Source of the DNA: an uncultured Winogradskyella sp.
Lineage (GTDB): Bacteria > Bacteroidota > Bacteroidia > Flavobacteriales > Flavobacteriaceae
Length of the DNA: 64,000 bases
Direction of reading: 5' to 3'
Assembly (NCBI RefSeq): GCF_947498345.1
Contig: NZ_CANMJY010000005.1
Span: forward strand, 1 to 64,000
Part shown: one piece after another, positions 45,940-55,971 of the stretch
Layout: every line of letters begins with the position of its first letter
Numbering within the stretch: the stretch's first letter is position 1
The notes under the pieces: generated by a model
Told to the model about the DNA's origin: nothing
The model's database searches: none
The model's input: only the letters and a program-made list of their open reading frames with translations
Made by a program: the position numbers and the translations under genes

Positions 45940-45996
45940 TTGTACGATTTTTGTGACATATTTATCGCTGTAGTGTCTAAATTAGAAATCAAAAAA

Positions 45997-47163
45997 ATGA
46001 AGTTATCAGGATTTCGTTTTAGAGGCATATCTAAAAATGAGTTAAGCGAAAATTTAAAAGAAAATATTTTTAAAATAGGTCTTCAAATTTCTAATGTAGG
46101 TTTATGGGATTGGAATACTACTTTGAATAAAATTTACTACTCCAAAGAATCTATACAATTGCTTGGTTACAATAGTGAACAGTTTGAAAACAAACCCGAA
46201 GAATGGGATAATCGTGTCCATCCAAACGATAAAGCATCCTATTACAATGTATTTGAACAACATATAAAAGGACATCAGGATATTTATGAAAATGAATATA
46301 GAATTTTATGCAAGGATGGTAGTTACAAGTGGATATTAGATCAAGGTAAGGTTATTAATAGAGATCATACTGGTAAACCTACTCGAATTATTGGAACACA
46401 TACCGATATTACCAACAGAAAAAAAACTGAAAATCAACTAAAAAAAAATCTTCAACTTATTACTAACCAAAATAAAAGGTTACATAACTTTACGCATATA
46501 GTCTCTCACAACTTAAAGACACATATTGGTAATCTTAAAAATCTTCTCGAGTTTTATGACGACGCTGATAACAATGAAGAGCGAATAGAACTTATAAACC
46601 ATTTAAAAACAATTTCGGGATCACTAACAAAAACCATAGTGGATCTTGATGATATTATTAGTATAAAATCTAAATCAAATACCACTCAACTAAATGAACA
46701 TGTAAATCTATTTGAATGTACTAGTAATATTATAGAAAGTCTCAGAATAGAGAGCTCTAATACACACGTAAAGCTATATAATGCCTTAAAACCTAAAGAT
46801 GCATTATTTACCAATAAAGCTTATTTAGAGAGTATACTATACAACCTTATATCTAATGGAATAAAATATGCAGATCATATTAAAACTTCAAAAGTTGTTA
46901 TTAGTTCTATTCATACTAACGAAACTATAAAAATCGTTGTCACTGATAATGGTATTGGTATAGATACTCGCAAATTCAAAGATCAATTATTTGAAATGTA
47001 CCAAACCTTTCATGGGACTGACAGAAAAGATTCCAGAGGTATTGGACTTTATATTACCAGAACTCAAGTCGAGGCTCTAGGTGGTACAATTAAAGTTAAC
47101 AGCATACTCAATGAAGGTACAACTTTTACTTTAACCTTTAAAAAAGAAAAGCACTCTAATTAG
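45997..47163 (+). CDS. PAS-domain sensor histidine kinase, soluble
   Basis: A 388-residue kinase without membrane segments. A PAS domain of the PAS_3 type lies at ~25-140 ('VGLWDWNTTLNKIYYSKESI', 'NEYRILCKDGSYKWILDQGK', 'IIGTHTDITNRKK'). The phospho-acceptor box is 'LHNFTHIVSHNLKTHIGNL', and the ATPase domain has 'LESILYNLISNGIKYAD', 'IVVTDNGIGID' and 'RGIGLYITRTQVEALGG'. The start at 45997 ('MKLSGFRFRG') is preferred to an upstream TTG at 45940. No response regulator is encoded next to it. Input signal unknown. Confidence 0.92.
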   Translation: MKLSGFRFRGISKNELSENLKENIFKIGLQISNVGLWDWNTTLNKIYYSKESIQLLGYNSEQFENKPEEWDNRVHPNDKASYYNVFEQHIKGHQDIYENEYRILCKDGSYKWILDQGKVINRDHTGKPTRIIGTHTDITNRKKTENQLKKNLQLITNQNKRLHNFTHIVSHNLKTHIGNLKNLLEFYDDADNNEERIELINHLKTISGSLTKTIVDLDDIISIKSKSNTTQLNEHVNLFECTSNIIESLRIESSNTHVKLYNALKPKDALFTNKAYLESILYNLISNGIKYADHIKTSKVVISSIHTNETIKIVVTDNGIGIDTRKFKDQLFEMYQTFHGTDRKDSRGIGLYITRTQVEALGGTIKVNSILNEGTTFTLTFKKEKHSN

Positions 47164-47176
47164 AGTGCTTTTCTTT
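47143..47176. terminator. Perfect 16-pair hairpin overlapping the kinase stop codon
   Basis: AAAGAAAAGCACTCTA and its exact reverse complement flank a two-base centre; TAG at 47161-47163 is the kinase stop. T- and A-rich flanks allow it to end both the kinase and the converging rny gene, whose stop is 18 bases further on. Confidence 0.88.
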
Positions 47177-47193
47177 TTTAATCATAATATTTA

Positions 47194-48771
47194 CTATTTC
47201 GCAATATTTACTGCTCTAGTTTCTCTAATCACAGTGACTTTAACCTGCCCTGGATACGTCATATCCGTTTGAATTTTCTGTGAAATTTCGAACGATAAAC
47301 TTGCTGCTTTATCATCAGATACTTTTTCACTTTCTACAATAACACGCAGTTCTCTACCCGCCTGTATGGCATAGGCTTTCTTAACACCAGTAAAGCCAAA
47401 AGCAACATCTTCTAAATCTTTAAGACGTTGTATATAAGAATCTAAAACTTGCCTTCTGGCTCCTGGTCTTGCTCCAGAAATAGCATCACAAACCTGAATG
47501 ATTGGAGATAACAATGTTGTCATTTCTATCTCATCATGGTGTGCACCAATTGCATTACACACTTCTGGTTTTTCACCATGCTTTTCGGCCCATTGCATTC
47601 CTAAAATAGCATGTGGTGTTTCAACATCTGTTTCAGATGATGGCACTTTACCTATATCGTGTAATAAACCTGCTCGTTTGGCTAATTTAGGGTTTAATCC
47701 TAATTCAGCAGCCATGACACCACAAAGCTTGGCTACTTCACGAGAATGCTGTAGTAAGTTTTGTCCATAAGACGAACGGTACTTCATTCGACCTACCATT
47801 TTTATTAATTCCGGGTGCAATCCATGAATACCCAGATCGATAACTGTGCGCTTACCAACTTCTATAATCTCTTGTTCAATTTGTTTTTGTGTTTTTCTTA
47901 CCACCTCTTCGATTCTCGCAGGATGGATTCTACCATCTGTAACTAGTTTATGAAGTGATAAACGTGCAATCTCGCGTCTAACTGAATCAAAACAAGATAG
48001 TATAATAGCTTCAGGAGTATCATCTACAATAATTTCAACACCAGTGGCAGATTCAATTGCTCTGATATTTCTACCTTCTCTACCAATAATTCTACCCTTA
48101 ACATCATCAGATTCTATATTAAATACAGAGACACAATTATCAACGGCTTCTTCTGTACCTATGCGCTGAATTGTATTAATGATAATTTTTTTAGCTTCTT
48201 GTTGTGCTGTAAGTTTTGCTTCTTCTACTTTATCTTGTATAAAAGCCATAGCATCAGTTTTAGCTTCTTCTTTTAGAGACTCTACTAATTGCGCTTTAGC
48301 TTCTTCAGCAGATAAAGACGAGATAACTTCTAATTGTTTTATTTGGCTTTTATGAGCTTTTTCTAATTCGTCTTTTTTCTTCTCTAAAAACTCAAGTCTA
48401 AAATCGTAATCCTTTATCTTACTATCTAAAGATTGATTAGATTTCTTAGCTCTAGAAAGCTCATTAGAAACTTGAGATTCTTTATCTCTAATTCGTTTTT
48501 CAGCTTCTGCCATTTTCTTATCGCGGGTAAGAATTACTTTTTCGTGCTCAGCTTTAAGCTCAATGAATTTTTCCTTTGCCTGAAGTATTTTATCTTTCTT
48601 TAATGCTTCTGCATCTGTTTTGGCCTGCTTTAAGATTGATTTAGATTCGCTCTCAGCATGAGCAATTAACTTAGATGCCTTTCCTTTTTCTAATGATTTT
48701 GCAATTATATAGCCTAGTATTAGTCCTAATACTACTCCTCCAACAATATATAAAATTGTGTTAGTGTCCAT
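47194..48771 (-). CDS. rny: Ribonuclease Y
   Basis: A 525-residue membrane-anchored endoribonuclease that starts mRNA decay. N-terminal membrane helix (~4-24, '[17 protein letters not shown]'), long coiled coil (~30-200), KH domain ('[19 protein letters not shown]') and HD domain ('[10 protein letters not shown]', '[20 protein letters not shown]'). Length is that of the family. It lies downstream of the 6S-like RNA gene and zapA on the same strand. Confidence 0.96.
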   Translation of the reverse strand: MDTNTILYIVGGVVLGLILGYIIAKSLEKGKASKLIAHAESESKSILKQAKTDAEALKKDKILQAKEKFIELKAEHEKVILTRDKKMAEAEKRIRDKESQVSNELSRAKKSNQSLDSKIKDYDFRLEFLEKKKDELEKAHKSQIKQLEVISSLSAEEAKAQLVESLKEEAKTDAMAFIQDKVEEAKLTAQQEAKKIIINTIQRIGTEEAVDNCVSVFNIESDDVKGRIIGREGRNIRAIESATGVEIIVDDTPEAIILSCFDSVRREIARLSLHKLVTDGRIHPARIEEVVRKTQKQIEQEIIEVGKRTVIDLGIHGLHPELIKMVGRMKYRSSYGQNLLQHSREVAKLCGVMAAELGLNPKLAKRAGLLHDIGKVPSSETDVETPHAILGMQWAEKHGEKPEVCNAIGAHHDEIEMTTLLSPIIQVCDAISGARPGARRQVLDSYIQRLKDLEDVAFGFTGVKKAYAIQAGRELRVIVESEKVSDDKAASLSFEISQKIQTDMTYPGQVKVTVIRETRAVNIAK

Positions 48772-48794
48772 GTTAGTTATTTAGTTTAGTATAT

Positions 48795-48975
48795 AAAAAA
48801 AGCCTACATCAGTTTTCGGTTTTGTATAAACTCCTTAAAAACAAGTTTAGGGCTAACAAGCTGATCAAAAATCTGTCTAAATACATACGTATTAACAGCA
48901 CGGTTTTACAACTTCAACTCACCCTTTTTAAAGAATTAACGTTGAGTTTATCAAAAAATGAAACTAATGTAGGCA
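48795..48975 (-). ncRNA. ssrS: 6S RNA (6S-Flavo-like), between zapA and rny
   Basis: No gene is encoded here, but the minus strand has a long-range closing stem of about 15 pairs. GCCTACATTAGTTTC (48974-48960) pairs with the AACTGATGTAGGC region (48816-48802), directly followed by seven Ts, an intrinsic end. A second pairing inside (ATAAACTC with GAGTTTAT, 48950-48830 region) continues the rod. A single ~180-base rod with interrupted stems is the shape of 6S RNA, which binds the housekeeping RNA polymerase. Gene order zapA-6S-rny is, as I recall, usual in flavobacteria. A covariance search was not possible. Confidence 0.78.
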
Positions 48976-49005
48976 GTAACCTTTTATTTTAAAGAACGTA
49001 CGAGC

Positions 49006-49293
49006 TTATATATGTTGTTTTAAAAGTTCGTTTAAAGCTTCTAACTTTTCCTGAACTTCTTCATTCACATACTCTTTATCTATTGATTTTTGCTCTACTT
49101 GAGCTGCAAACTGTAAAGCACACATGGCTAATACATCTTGCTTATCTCTTACAGAGTAATTTTGCTCAAATTGCCCAATCATTGCCTCAATTTTTTTTGT
49201 GGCTTTTCTTAGACCTTCTTCTTGCTTAGGGTTAATTGTTAATGGATAAACCCTATTAGCAATTGAAAGTTTAATTTTTAATTGATCTGACAT
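49006..49293 (-). CDS. zapA: Cell division protein ZapA
   Basis: A 95-residue ZapA-type protein. The N-terminal domain ('LKIKLSIANRVYPLTINPKQEEGLRKATKKI', core 'IANRVYPLTINPKQEE') is followed by a C-terminal coiled coil with 'DVLAMCALQFAAQ'. ZapA dimers bundle FtsZ filaments at the division site. It starts 22 bases after the coiled-coil gene and precedes the 6S-like RNA. Confidence 0.92.
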   Translation of the reverse strand: MSDQLKIKLSIANRVYPLTINPKQEEGLRKATKKIEAMIGQFEQNYSVRDKQDVLAMCALQFAAQVEQKSIDKEYVNEEVQEKLEALNELLKQHI

Positions 49294-49315
49294 TTAGTCT
49301 TACTAATTTACAACT

Positions 49316-49606
49316 TTATTCTGAGAGTTGACCTATACAATGGTCAATATCTCTAATAAGTGCATTTATTTTGAGCTTCGTTTCTCGTTTATTTTCGTCA
49401 CTACCAAGCATTGAATTAGCTATTTTAAGCGTTTCATACTTTTCTGCCCAAGATGCTATTTCTTCTTGTTGGCGTAGAAGTTCTTCTTGTTGTTGTTTTA
49501 TTTGTTCAGAGAGTTTGTCGTTGGTCTGTTTTAAGACCTCTTGCTTGTGCAAAACCTTACTGATTTTATTCTCTAAAGCATCAACAATGTCTTCTATTTT
49601 ACTCAT
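49316..49606 (-). CDS. Small coiled-coil protein upstream of zapA
   Basis: A 96-residue, almost entirely helical protein with a Gln/Glu-rich heptad region ('LSEQIKQQQEELLRQQEEIA', residues ~32-51). No membrane segment. It is cotranscribed with zapA from the promoter at 49631-49661, so a division-related partner role (comparable to ZapB in other bacteria) is plausible but not shown by similarity. Confidence 0.8.
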   Translation of the reverse strand: MSKIEDIVDALENKISKVLHKQEVLKQTNDKLSEQIKQQQEELLRQQEEIASWAEKYETLKIANSMLGSDENKRETKLKINALIRDIDHCIGQLSE

Positions 49607-49630
49607 TAAAGTAATTCAATACTATTGAAA

Positions 49631-49661
49631 CAAAGTTAACACACCTAATGTAAAAACACAA
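49631..49661 (-). promoter_or_regulatory. Bacteroidota-type promoter for the coiled-coil/zapA operon
   Basis: Minus strand TTG (49661-49659), 20-base spacer, TAACTTTG (49638-49631), exact consensus match, 25 bases before the first start codon. Confidence 0.8.
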
Positions 49662-49783
49662 TTCTTTTACAATTATTTTTAATCTTCATAATAGCTACGT
49701 AATTAAAACGTTAAGAAAAATAATACAGATTTAACATTTGTAAATCTTAATCAAATTGATATTTTAGCTGTAGCACACAACTC

Positions 49784-51472
49784 ATGAAAAAGTTTTTATT
49801 ATTCTTTTTAATTACTACCTCTGGGTATACTCAGTCAGAATATCCACAGGATTATTTTAGAAATCCCCTAGATATTACATTGGTACTTTCTGGTACGTTT
49901 GGCGAATTGCGTTCTTCACATTTTCATTCTGGTCTAGATATAAAAACCAAGCAAAAACAAGGTTTAAAAGTATATTCGGCAGCTAAAGGGTACGTGAGCA
50001 GAATTAAAATTTCGCATTATGGCTATGGCAAAGCCATTTATATTACTCATCCTAATGGCTATACGACCGTTTATGGACATCTTCAAAAATTTTCTGAGCG
50101 TCTAGAGAAGTATATTAAAGAATGTCAATACGAAAAGGAAAGTTTTGAGGTTGAAGTATTTCCTAGTTCAGAAGAACTTATAATTAATTCGAATGAAGTT
50201 ATAGCTTACTCCGGGAACACTGGTGGCTCTGGTGGGCCGCATTTACATTTCGAAATACGAGATAATCAAGAGCGCCCAATGAACCCTATGCTTTTTGGCA
50301 TAAACGTAAAAGATACCAAACAACCTTTTGTTTCTGCGGTTTACGCTTACCCTAAAGATGAAAATGCTATCATTAATGGTAAAAACAAACGTGTACCGTT
50401 GCGTTTAATACCTCTAAAAAACGGAGATTATGAGGTTGAAAAAATTACTGCTCACGGCAACATTGGGTTTGGAATTACCTCTTACGACAAACAAGATTTA
50501 GCACCTAATAATAATGGTGTAAGTAACATTCAAACATTTTTTAACGGCAATAAAAGTCTTGAAATAGATTTTAAACGCTTTAGTTTTGCTGAGTCTAAGC
50601 ACATAAAACGTTTGATTGATTACGAATATTTTAAAACCAAACGCTCCAGAATTCAAAAACTATTTGTTGAGAAAAACAACCCACTAAGTTTATATAAAGA
50701 TGCTTACGACAATGGTTATATTAATATTGAAGATAGTACCGCTTCTGTATATAAAATAAGAATTAGGGATTTTAACGGCAACGAAACATGGGTAAATATC
50801 CCTGTAAAAGGGAAGAAAACAAAACTCGAAAACAGTATAGATAATGACATTTCTGAAATGTACTTAGTATATAGTGAACAGCCTACCACGCTTCAATCTG
50901 GTAACATTACTGTAGATTTTTATAAAAATACAGTATATGAAGACGCTTTAATCGATTTTAAAGTAAACTCCGATACACTTCATCTTCATGAAGATAAAGT
51001 TCCTCTTCAAAAAAACTTTTATATTAACTACGATATAAGTAATTATAAATCTGAGCACCAGAGCAAAATTTTTATTGCTAGATTATATGGTTATTATAAA
51101 AAACCCAGCTATGTGCATACTAAGCACAAAGGCAATATTCTAAGTGCTGGCAGTAAACGCTTTGGCACTTATATTTTAGCAATGGATACTATAGCTCCAA
51201 CAATTACACCCATAAATTTTCAAAACAAAAAATGGTTGAGTAAATACAGATACCTTAAAGTAAAGATTGATGACGAGCTATCTGGAATAAGTAAATACAG
51301 AGCCACGGTAAACGGAAAATGGATTTTAATGGAATATGATTATAAAACCAAAATGCTTGTACACGATTTTAACGATAACATCGTTAAGGATACTAAGAAC
51401 GAATTAAAGATAATTGTTACCGATAATGTTGGAAATAGTTCTACATTTGAAGCAACATTTTTTAGAAAATAA
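49784..51472 (+). CDS. M23 family metallopeptidase
   Basis: A 562-residue secreted protein with signal peptide ('FLLFFLITTSGYTQ'). The LytM/M23 domain is N-terminal (~30-175): 'FGELRSSHFHSGLDIKTKQK' (zinc His and Asp), 'TVYGHLQKFSE' and 'GGSGGPHLHFEIRDN' (HLH zinc motif). The remaining ~380 residues are beta-rich Ig-like modules ending 'IVTDNVGNSSTFEATF'. Such enzymes cut peptidoglycan cross-links or act as scaffolds; all visible catalytic residues are kept. It precedes the TonB-dependent receptor by 11 bases. Confidence 0.93.
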   Translation: MKKFLLFFLITTSGYTQSEYPQDYFRNPLDITLVLSGTFGELRSSHFHSGLDIKTKQKQGLKVYSAAKGYVSRIKISHYGYGKAIYITHPNGYTTVYGHLQKFSERLEKYIKECQYEKESFEVEVFPSSEELIINSNEVIAYSGNTGGSGGPHLHFEIRDNQERPMNPMLFGINVKDTKQPFVSAVYAYPKDENAIINGKNKRVPLRLIPLKNGDYEVEKITAHGNIGFGITSYDKQDLAPNNNGVSNIQTFFNGNKSLEIDFKRFSFAESKHIKRLIDYEYFKTKRSRIQKLFVEKNNPLSLYKDAYDNGYINIEDSTASVYKIRIRDFNGNETWVNIPVKGKKTKLENSIDNDISEMYLVYSEQPTTLQSGNITVDFYKNTVYEDALIDFKVNSDTLHLHEDKVPLQKNFYINYDISNYKSEHQSKIFIARLYGYYKKPSYVHTKHKGNILSAGSKRFGTYILAMDTIAPTITPINFQNKKWLSKYRYLKVKIDDELSGISKYRATVNGKWILMEYDYKTKMLVHDFNDNIVKDTKNELKIIVTDNVGNSSTFEATFFRK

Positions 51473-51483
51473 AACCTAACTAT

Positions 51484-53949
51484 TTGAAACGCTTACATTT
51501 TATTCTTTTGCTGGGCTTGCTTTTTAGTATGCTTTCCTTTTCACAATCTGCAATTATTAGAGGTGTAATCCTAGATGAAGCCAATAATCCTATCGAAAAT
51601 GTAAACATTAAAATTGTTTCTGGAGAAGGTACCTCAACAAACGCAAATGGATTCTATGAGTTAAAAGTTCCTTCAGATACAGAAATAACAATAGAGTTTA
51701 CACATGTTGGACACAGCCGTATAGTTCAAAAATTTAATTTAAAAAATGGACAAGAATTAGAATTTAATCCTGTAATGTTGGTAGAAGTTGAGCAATTACC
51801 AGACATTGTTATTAATCATAACACCAGAACACGGATTGATGGTCTTGTTTCAGTAGATCCTGCAACACTAAGAAATATCAAAGGTGCTCAACCTGGTGTA
51901 GAAAATATTTTAAAAACCCTACCAGGTGTAAACATCTCTAATGAATTAAGCACACAATATTCTGTACGTGGTGGGAATTTTGACGAAAACTTAGTATATG
52001 TCAATGAAATTGAAGTCTACAGACCTTTTTTAATACGTTCTGGTAATCAGGAGGGGTTAAGCTTTGTTAATACAGATCTAGTACAAAATGTAGATTTTTC
52101 AGCTGGAGGTTTTCAGGCTAAATACGGAGATAAATTATCTTCGGTATTGGATATAACGTACAGAAATCCTGTAGCTTTTGGAATAAGAACTGATTTGAGT
52201 TTTTTAGGTGGTAGTGTTGCTGCAGAAGCTATCTCTAAAGATGGAAAATTTTCTGGTATTGCTGGTGTACGCTACAGAGATAATAGTTTAATCTTAAATA
52301 ATCTTGAAACTGAAGGTAATGTAGAACCTGTTTTTGCTGACGCTCAGACCTATTTAACCTATCGGTTTTCAGATAAGTTTCATTTAAATTTTCTTGGAAA
52401 CATTTCTCTAAATCAATACAATTTTCAGCCAGAAAACAGACAAACAAATTTTGGCACTTTACAAGAACCCGTAGCATTATTAGTGTTTTATGAAGGTAAC
52501 GAAGAGGATCAATATCAAACATATTTTGGTGCCTTTAAAGCTAATTACTTTGTTAATGAAAATTTGACTTTAAAACTTATTGGTTCTGCATATCATACTC
52601 TAGAGCAAGAATATTTCGACATTTTTGCCCAATATCGTTTAGGTGAAGTCAATACTAACATAGGTGATGAGGATTTAGGAGAAGTAGAATTTAGTGAAGG
52701 TATTGGTTCGCAATTAACTCACGCTCGTAATGATCTGGATGCTTTTATTGTTAATGTTGAACATCGTGGAGATTATAAAATTGATGAAGAATCTACAGTT
52801 GAGTGGTCAGTAAAATATACTCACGAAGACATTAGAGATCGCTTAGTGGAATATGAAATCATTGACTCTGCTGGGTTTTCTGTTAGACCTCCAAACTTTA
52901 GTATTCCTAACCTTCAACCATACGAGTCTTTTGAAGGTCCATTAACCGCTTTTGAAAATATTAGAGCACTAAATAGAGTAAAGATTGATCGTATGCAAGC
53001 TTTTGCTCAGTATAGTAAGCGTACAACATGGGGAGACAACGAGGTGTTTTACAATATTGGTGTTAGAGCACACAATTGGACTGTTAGTGGAGAAAATATT
53101 GAAAGTAATACCCAAACCGTTTTTAGCCCAAGAGCTCAGTTTGCAATAAAACCCGATTGGAACAAGGATATGGTTTTTAGAATTGCTGGTGGCTTATATT
53201 ACCAACCGCCTTTTTACCGGGAGTTAAGAGATTCTTCTGGTGTGGTACAACCCAATGTTAAAGCCCAAAAATCATTTCACATTGTATTAGGTAACGAATA
53301 CAGCTTTAAAATGTGGGAAAGACCATTTAAGTTAGTGACCGAGGCATACTACAAAGGGTTAACCGATGTTAATCCATACACTTTAGAAAATGTAAGAATA
53401 CGCTACAGAGCTAAGAATAATGCCAAGGCCTATGCATATGGACTAGATATGCGACTGAATGGAGAGTTTATCCCAGGTACGGAATCGTGGTTTAGTTTTG
53501 GGTACTTAAAAACTGAAGAAAATATCGATAATAGAGGCTACATTTCCAGACCTACAGACCAACGTTTAAAGTTTGGGGCTTTGTTTCAGGACTATGTACC
53601 TAACATGCCCAATTTAAAAATGTATCTTAACTTGGTGTATAATACTGGTGTACCTGGTGGTTCACCGAGTTATGCAGATCCTTACGATTTTCAAATACGT
53701 TTACGCGATTATAGACGAGCAGATTTAGGAATTTCTTTAGAGTTGGTCAATCCAACAAAAACCTATAATGCACGTTGGAAAAAGAAATTTAAAGAACTCT
53801 CTCTTGGTTTTGAAATCTACAATATGTTTAATAACCAAAACAGTATTACCAACACATGGGTAAGAGATGTATATACCAAACGTCAATTTGCAATTCCTAA
53901 TTTCTTAACACCTCGTGTTTTCAACTTAAGGTTGTCTGCAAAATTTTAG
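51484..53949 (+). CDS. TonB-dependent receptor
   Basis: An 821-residue outer-membrane transporter. TTG start with a signal peptide ('ILLLGLLFSMLSFSQ'). A CarboxypepD_reg-like domain (~22-105, 'IRGVILDEANNPIENVNIKI') is followed by the plug ('GVENILKTLPGVNISNELST', 'YSVRGGNFDENLVYVNEIEV') and a 22-strand barrel. No SusD partner is beside it, so a polysaccharide role is not indicated. With M23 upstream and a T9SS cargo gene downstream it forms a co-directional envelope group. Substrate unknown. Confidence 0.94.
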   Translation: MKRLHFILLLGLLFSMLSFSQSAIIRGVILDEANNPIENVNIKIVSGEGTSTNANGFYELKVPSDTEITIEFTHVGHSRIVQKFNLKNGQELEFNPVMLVEVEQLPDIVINHNTRTRIDGLVSVDPATLRNIKGAQPGVENILKTLPGVNISNELSTQYSVRGGNFDENLVYVNEIEVYRPFLIRSGNQEGLSFVNTDLVQNVDFSAGGFQAKYGDKLSSVLDITYRNPVAFGIRTDLSFLGGSVAAEAISKDGKFSGIAGVRYRDNSLILNNLETEGNVEPVFADAQTYLTYRFSDKFHLNFLGNISLNQYNFQPENRQTNFGTLQEPVALLVFYEGNEEDQYQTYFGAFKANYFVNENLTLKLIGSAYHTLEQEYFDIFAQYRLGEVNTNIGDEDLGEVEFSEGIGSQLTHARNDLDAFIVNVEHRGDYKIDEESTVEWSVKYTHEDIRDRLVEYEIIDSAGFSVRPPNFSIPNLQPYESFEGPLTAFENIRALNRVKIDRMQAFAQYSKRTTWGDNEVFYNIGVRAHNWTVSGENIESNTQTVFSPRAQFAIKPDWNKDMVFRIAGGLYYQPPFYRELRDSSGVVQPNVKAQKSFHIVLGNEYSFKMWERPFKLVTEAYYKGLTDVNPYTLENVRIRYRAKNNAKAYAYGLDMRLNGEFIPGTESWFSFGYLKTEENIDNRGYISRPTDQRLKFGALFQDYVPNMPNLKMYLNLVYNTGVPGGSPSYADPYDFQIRLRDYRRADLGISLELVNPTKTYNARWKKKFKELSLGFEIYNMFNNQNSITNTWVRDVYTKRQFAIPNFLTPRVFNLRLSAKF

Positions 53950-54108
53950 GTTTATAATAGATATAAGATGAAATTTGCTTGGTTTTTTAGCGAAACAACC
54001 AAAATCCTCGTTGTATGACTACATTACATCCAATAAAATTTTTAAATTTGTAACTATCTAATTCACTTTAGGTTACCCTACTAAGCTATAGTTAAAAAAT
54101 TATCGAGC

Positions 54109-55971
54109 ATGAAATATTCCCTCATCGCATGCCTAATGCTATGTTTTAGTATAGCTTCTGCACAACTTAGTGTAAGAAACAATGCTTACATCTATGTTAA
54201 TGACGAAATTCTATTTGTTGAAGATGATGTAAACCTTGAAGAAGCATCTACAAAATTATATTTAAGAAACGAATCACAATTAATTCAAGGAATTGGTACC
54301 ACAGGTAACTCAGGTATTGGTGAATTAAGTATTTATCAAAACAGTGATGTAAACCAATTTGCATATAATTATTGGTGTTCACCTGTAGGTGGTATTCTAA
54401 CCAATAATAATACTAATAATGCATTTAGGGCTGATCAAATTGATGATCCGTTATTTATAACTGCTAATCCTGTAGATAGTGGTGCATCATCTTTTACTGC
54501 TGGCCTAAATGGTACTCCAAATATGACATCTGCTGTTGCTTCTCTAATTATATCTAGTAGATGGCTGTATACTTACGTTACCGAAAATCAATACAGTGGG
54601 TGGAACCCTTTAAACGAAGTAAGTGATATTACAGCAGGATTAGGTTTTACAATGAAAGGAATGGGAGCATTTGGCTCTACAGTAAATCAAATTTATGATT
54701 TTAGAGGAAAACCTAATAACGGTACAATTACAAATGAAATAGCTGCAGGACAATTTACGCTTATAGGAAACCCATATCCTTCAGCTCTTGACGCTGCAGA
54801 TTTTCTTTGGGATCCTCAAAATTCTCGCTTAGATGAAGTTGATGCTCCTCCGGCAGGTACTACTGGTGCTATCTACTATTGGGAACAAGATCCAGCTAAT
54901 TCTACATCACATTTCTTAAATACCTACGTTGGTGGTTATGCCTCTTACACTTGCACTCAACCTGATGGCTTAGATAATATTGTAGAGTCTTATGTACCAG
55001 CGACATATATCTTTTATCTATCAAACGGATCACCTGCCAGTACACCGCCAGCAGGCACAGGATCGAGAACTGCAAGGCGCTATATTCAAATAGGGCAAGG
55101 TTTTATGGTAGAAGGTCAAACAGGTATTCCACTTGGTTCCCTTGTTTATTTAGAAAATAGTCATAGAGATTACATAAAAGAAAGTAATCTAAGTAGTAGT
55201 GATTTTTTTAGATCTAGTCAACCGAATCTAAGTACTACTAATACATCAGAATCTCAATATGATGAAAATGGCAACTTTATAGTGCCCGACGATTACAAAC
55301 GATTTAGAGTAATTGTTAGTTTTAATGAACTTTACTCACGCGAATTACTTGCTAATTTTCACCATTCAGCTACCGAAGGTTTTGACTACGGTTTAGAAGC
55401 TAAAAGACCTAGTGAATTAGCTTCTGATGCCTATTGGACACAAAACAATGAAGATTTTGTAATCCAGGCTAATGCATTTGATGTTCAACTGAGAATACCA
55501 CTAATAATAGATACCGAAGAACAACAACCTATAAGTTTTGGTATTTATGACATTCAGAATTTTGAAGATAATCAAGGTATATATCTTTATGATGCCGAGT
55601 ATAATACTTATCAGAATTTAAGGCATCAAAATTATCATATAAATATTGAGCCAGGTAATTATACAGAACGTTTCGAAATTGTTTTTACACCTAGTGAGAC
55701 ACTAAACATTGATGACTTTAAAGTTGATAAACTAACCATAAATCAAAACAACAGTATTCATCAACTTTTTGTTTTAAACCCTAATGGATTAGATATAAAA
55801 TCTATTGAGGTTTTTGATGTTGCAGGTAAAAGAATGTTAAATGGTCAATACGATGGTATTTCTAACCGATATGAGCTATCTACACATAATTTAAGTGATG
55901 CTGTTTATATCGTCAAGGTCACTTCAAATACTAATATTGTAAAATCTGGAAAGATTATTGTTAAGAACTAA
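54109..55971 (+). CDS. Secreted protein with type A T9SS sorting domain
   Basis: A 620-residue protein with signal peptide ending 'SIASAQ'. The central part is Asn/Ser/Tyr-rich and beta-type with no enzyme motif I recognise ('YNYWCSPVGG', 'GFTMKGMG', 'LIGNPYPSALDA', 'QGFMVEG'), features of large flavobacterial surface proteins. The last ~75 residues form the T9SS type A domain ('IEVFDVAGKRMLNGQ', 'LSDAVYIVKVTSN', ending 'SGKIIVKN'). Transcribed alone; its 3' end overlaps the converging desulfurase stop by 11 bases. Confidence 0.88.
   Translation: MKYSLIACLMLCFSIASAQLSVRNNAYIYVNDEILFVEDDVNLEEASTKLYLRNESQLIQGIGTTGNSGIGELSIYQNSDVNQFAYNYWCSPVGGILTNNNTNNAFRADQIDDPLFITANPVDSGASSFTAGLNGTPNMTSAVASLIISSRWLYTYVTENQYSGWNPLNEVSDITAGLGFTMKGMGAFGSTVNQIYDFRGKPNNGTITNEIAAGQFTLIGNPYPSALDAADFLWDPQNSRLDEVDAPPAGTTGAIYYWEQDPANSTSHFLNTYVGGYASYTCTQPDGLDNIVESYVPATYIFYLSNGSPASTPPAGTGSRTARRYIQIGQGFMVEGQTGIPLGSLVYLENSHRDYIKESNLSSSDFFRSSQPNLSTTNTSESQYDENGNFIVPDDYKRFRVIVSFNELYSRELLANFHHSATEGFDYGLEAKRPSELASDAYWTQNNEDFVIQANAFDVQLRIPLIIDTEEQQPISFGIYDIQNFEDNQGIYLYDAEYNTYQNLRHQNYHINIEPGNYTERFEIVFTPSETLNIDDFKVDKLTINQNNSIHQLFVLNPNGLDIKSIEVFDVAGKRMLNGQYDGISNRYELSTHNLSDAVYIVKVTSNTNIVKSGKIIVKN

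Noticed and set aside
53980..54060. TAAATTTG near 54043 as promoter for the T9SS cargo gene
   Set aside because: The -7 match is exact but the nearest TTG is about 29 bases away, outside the usual spacing, so I did not list it.
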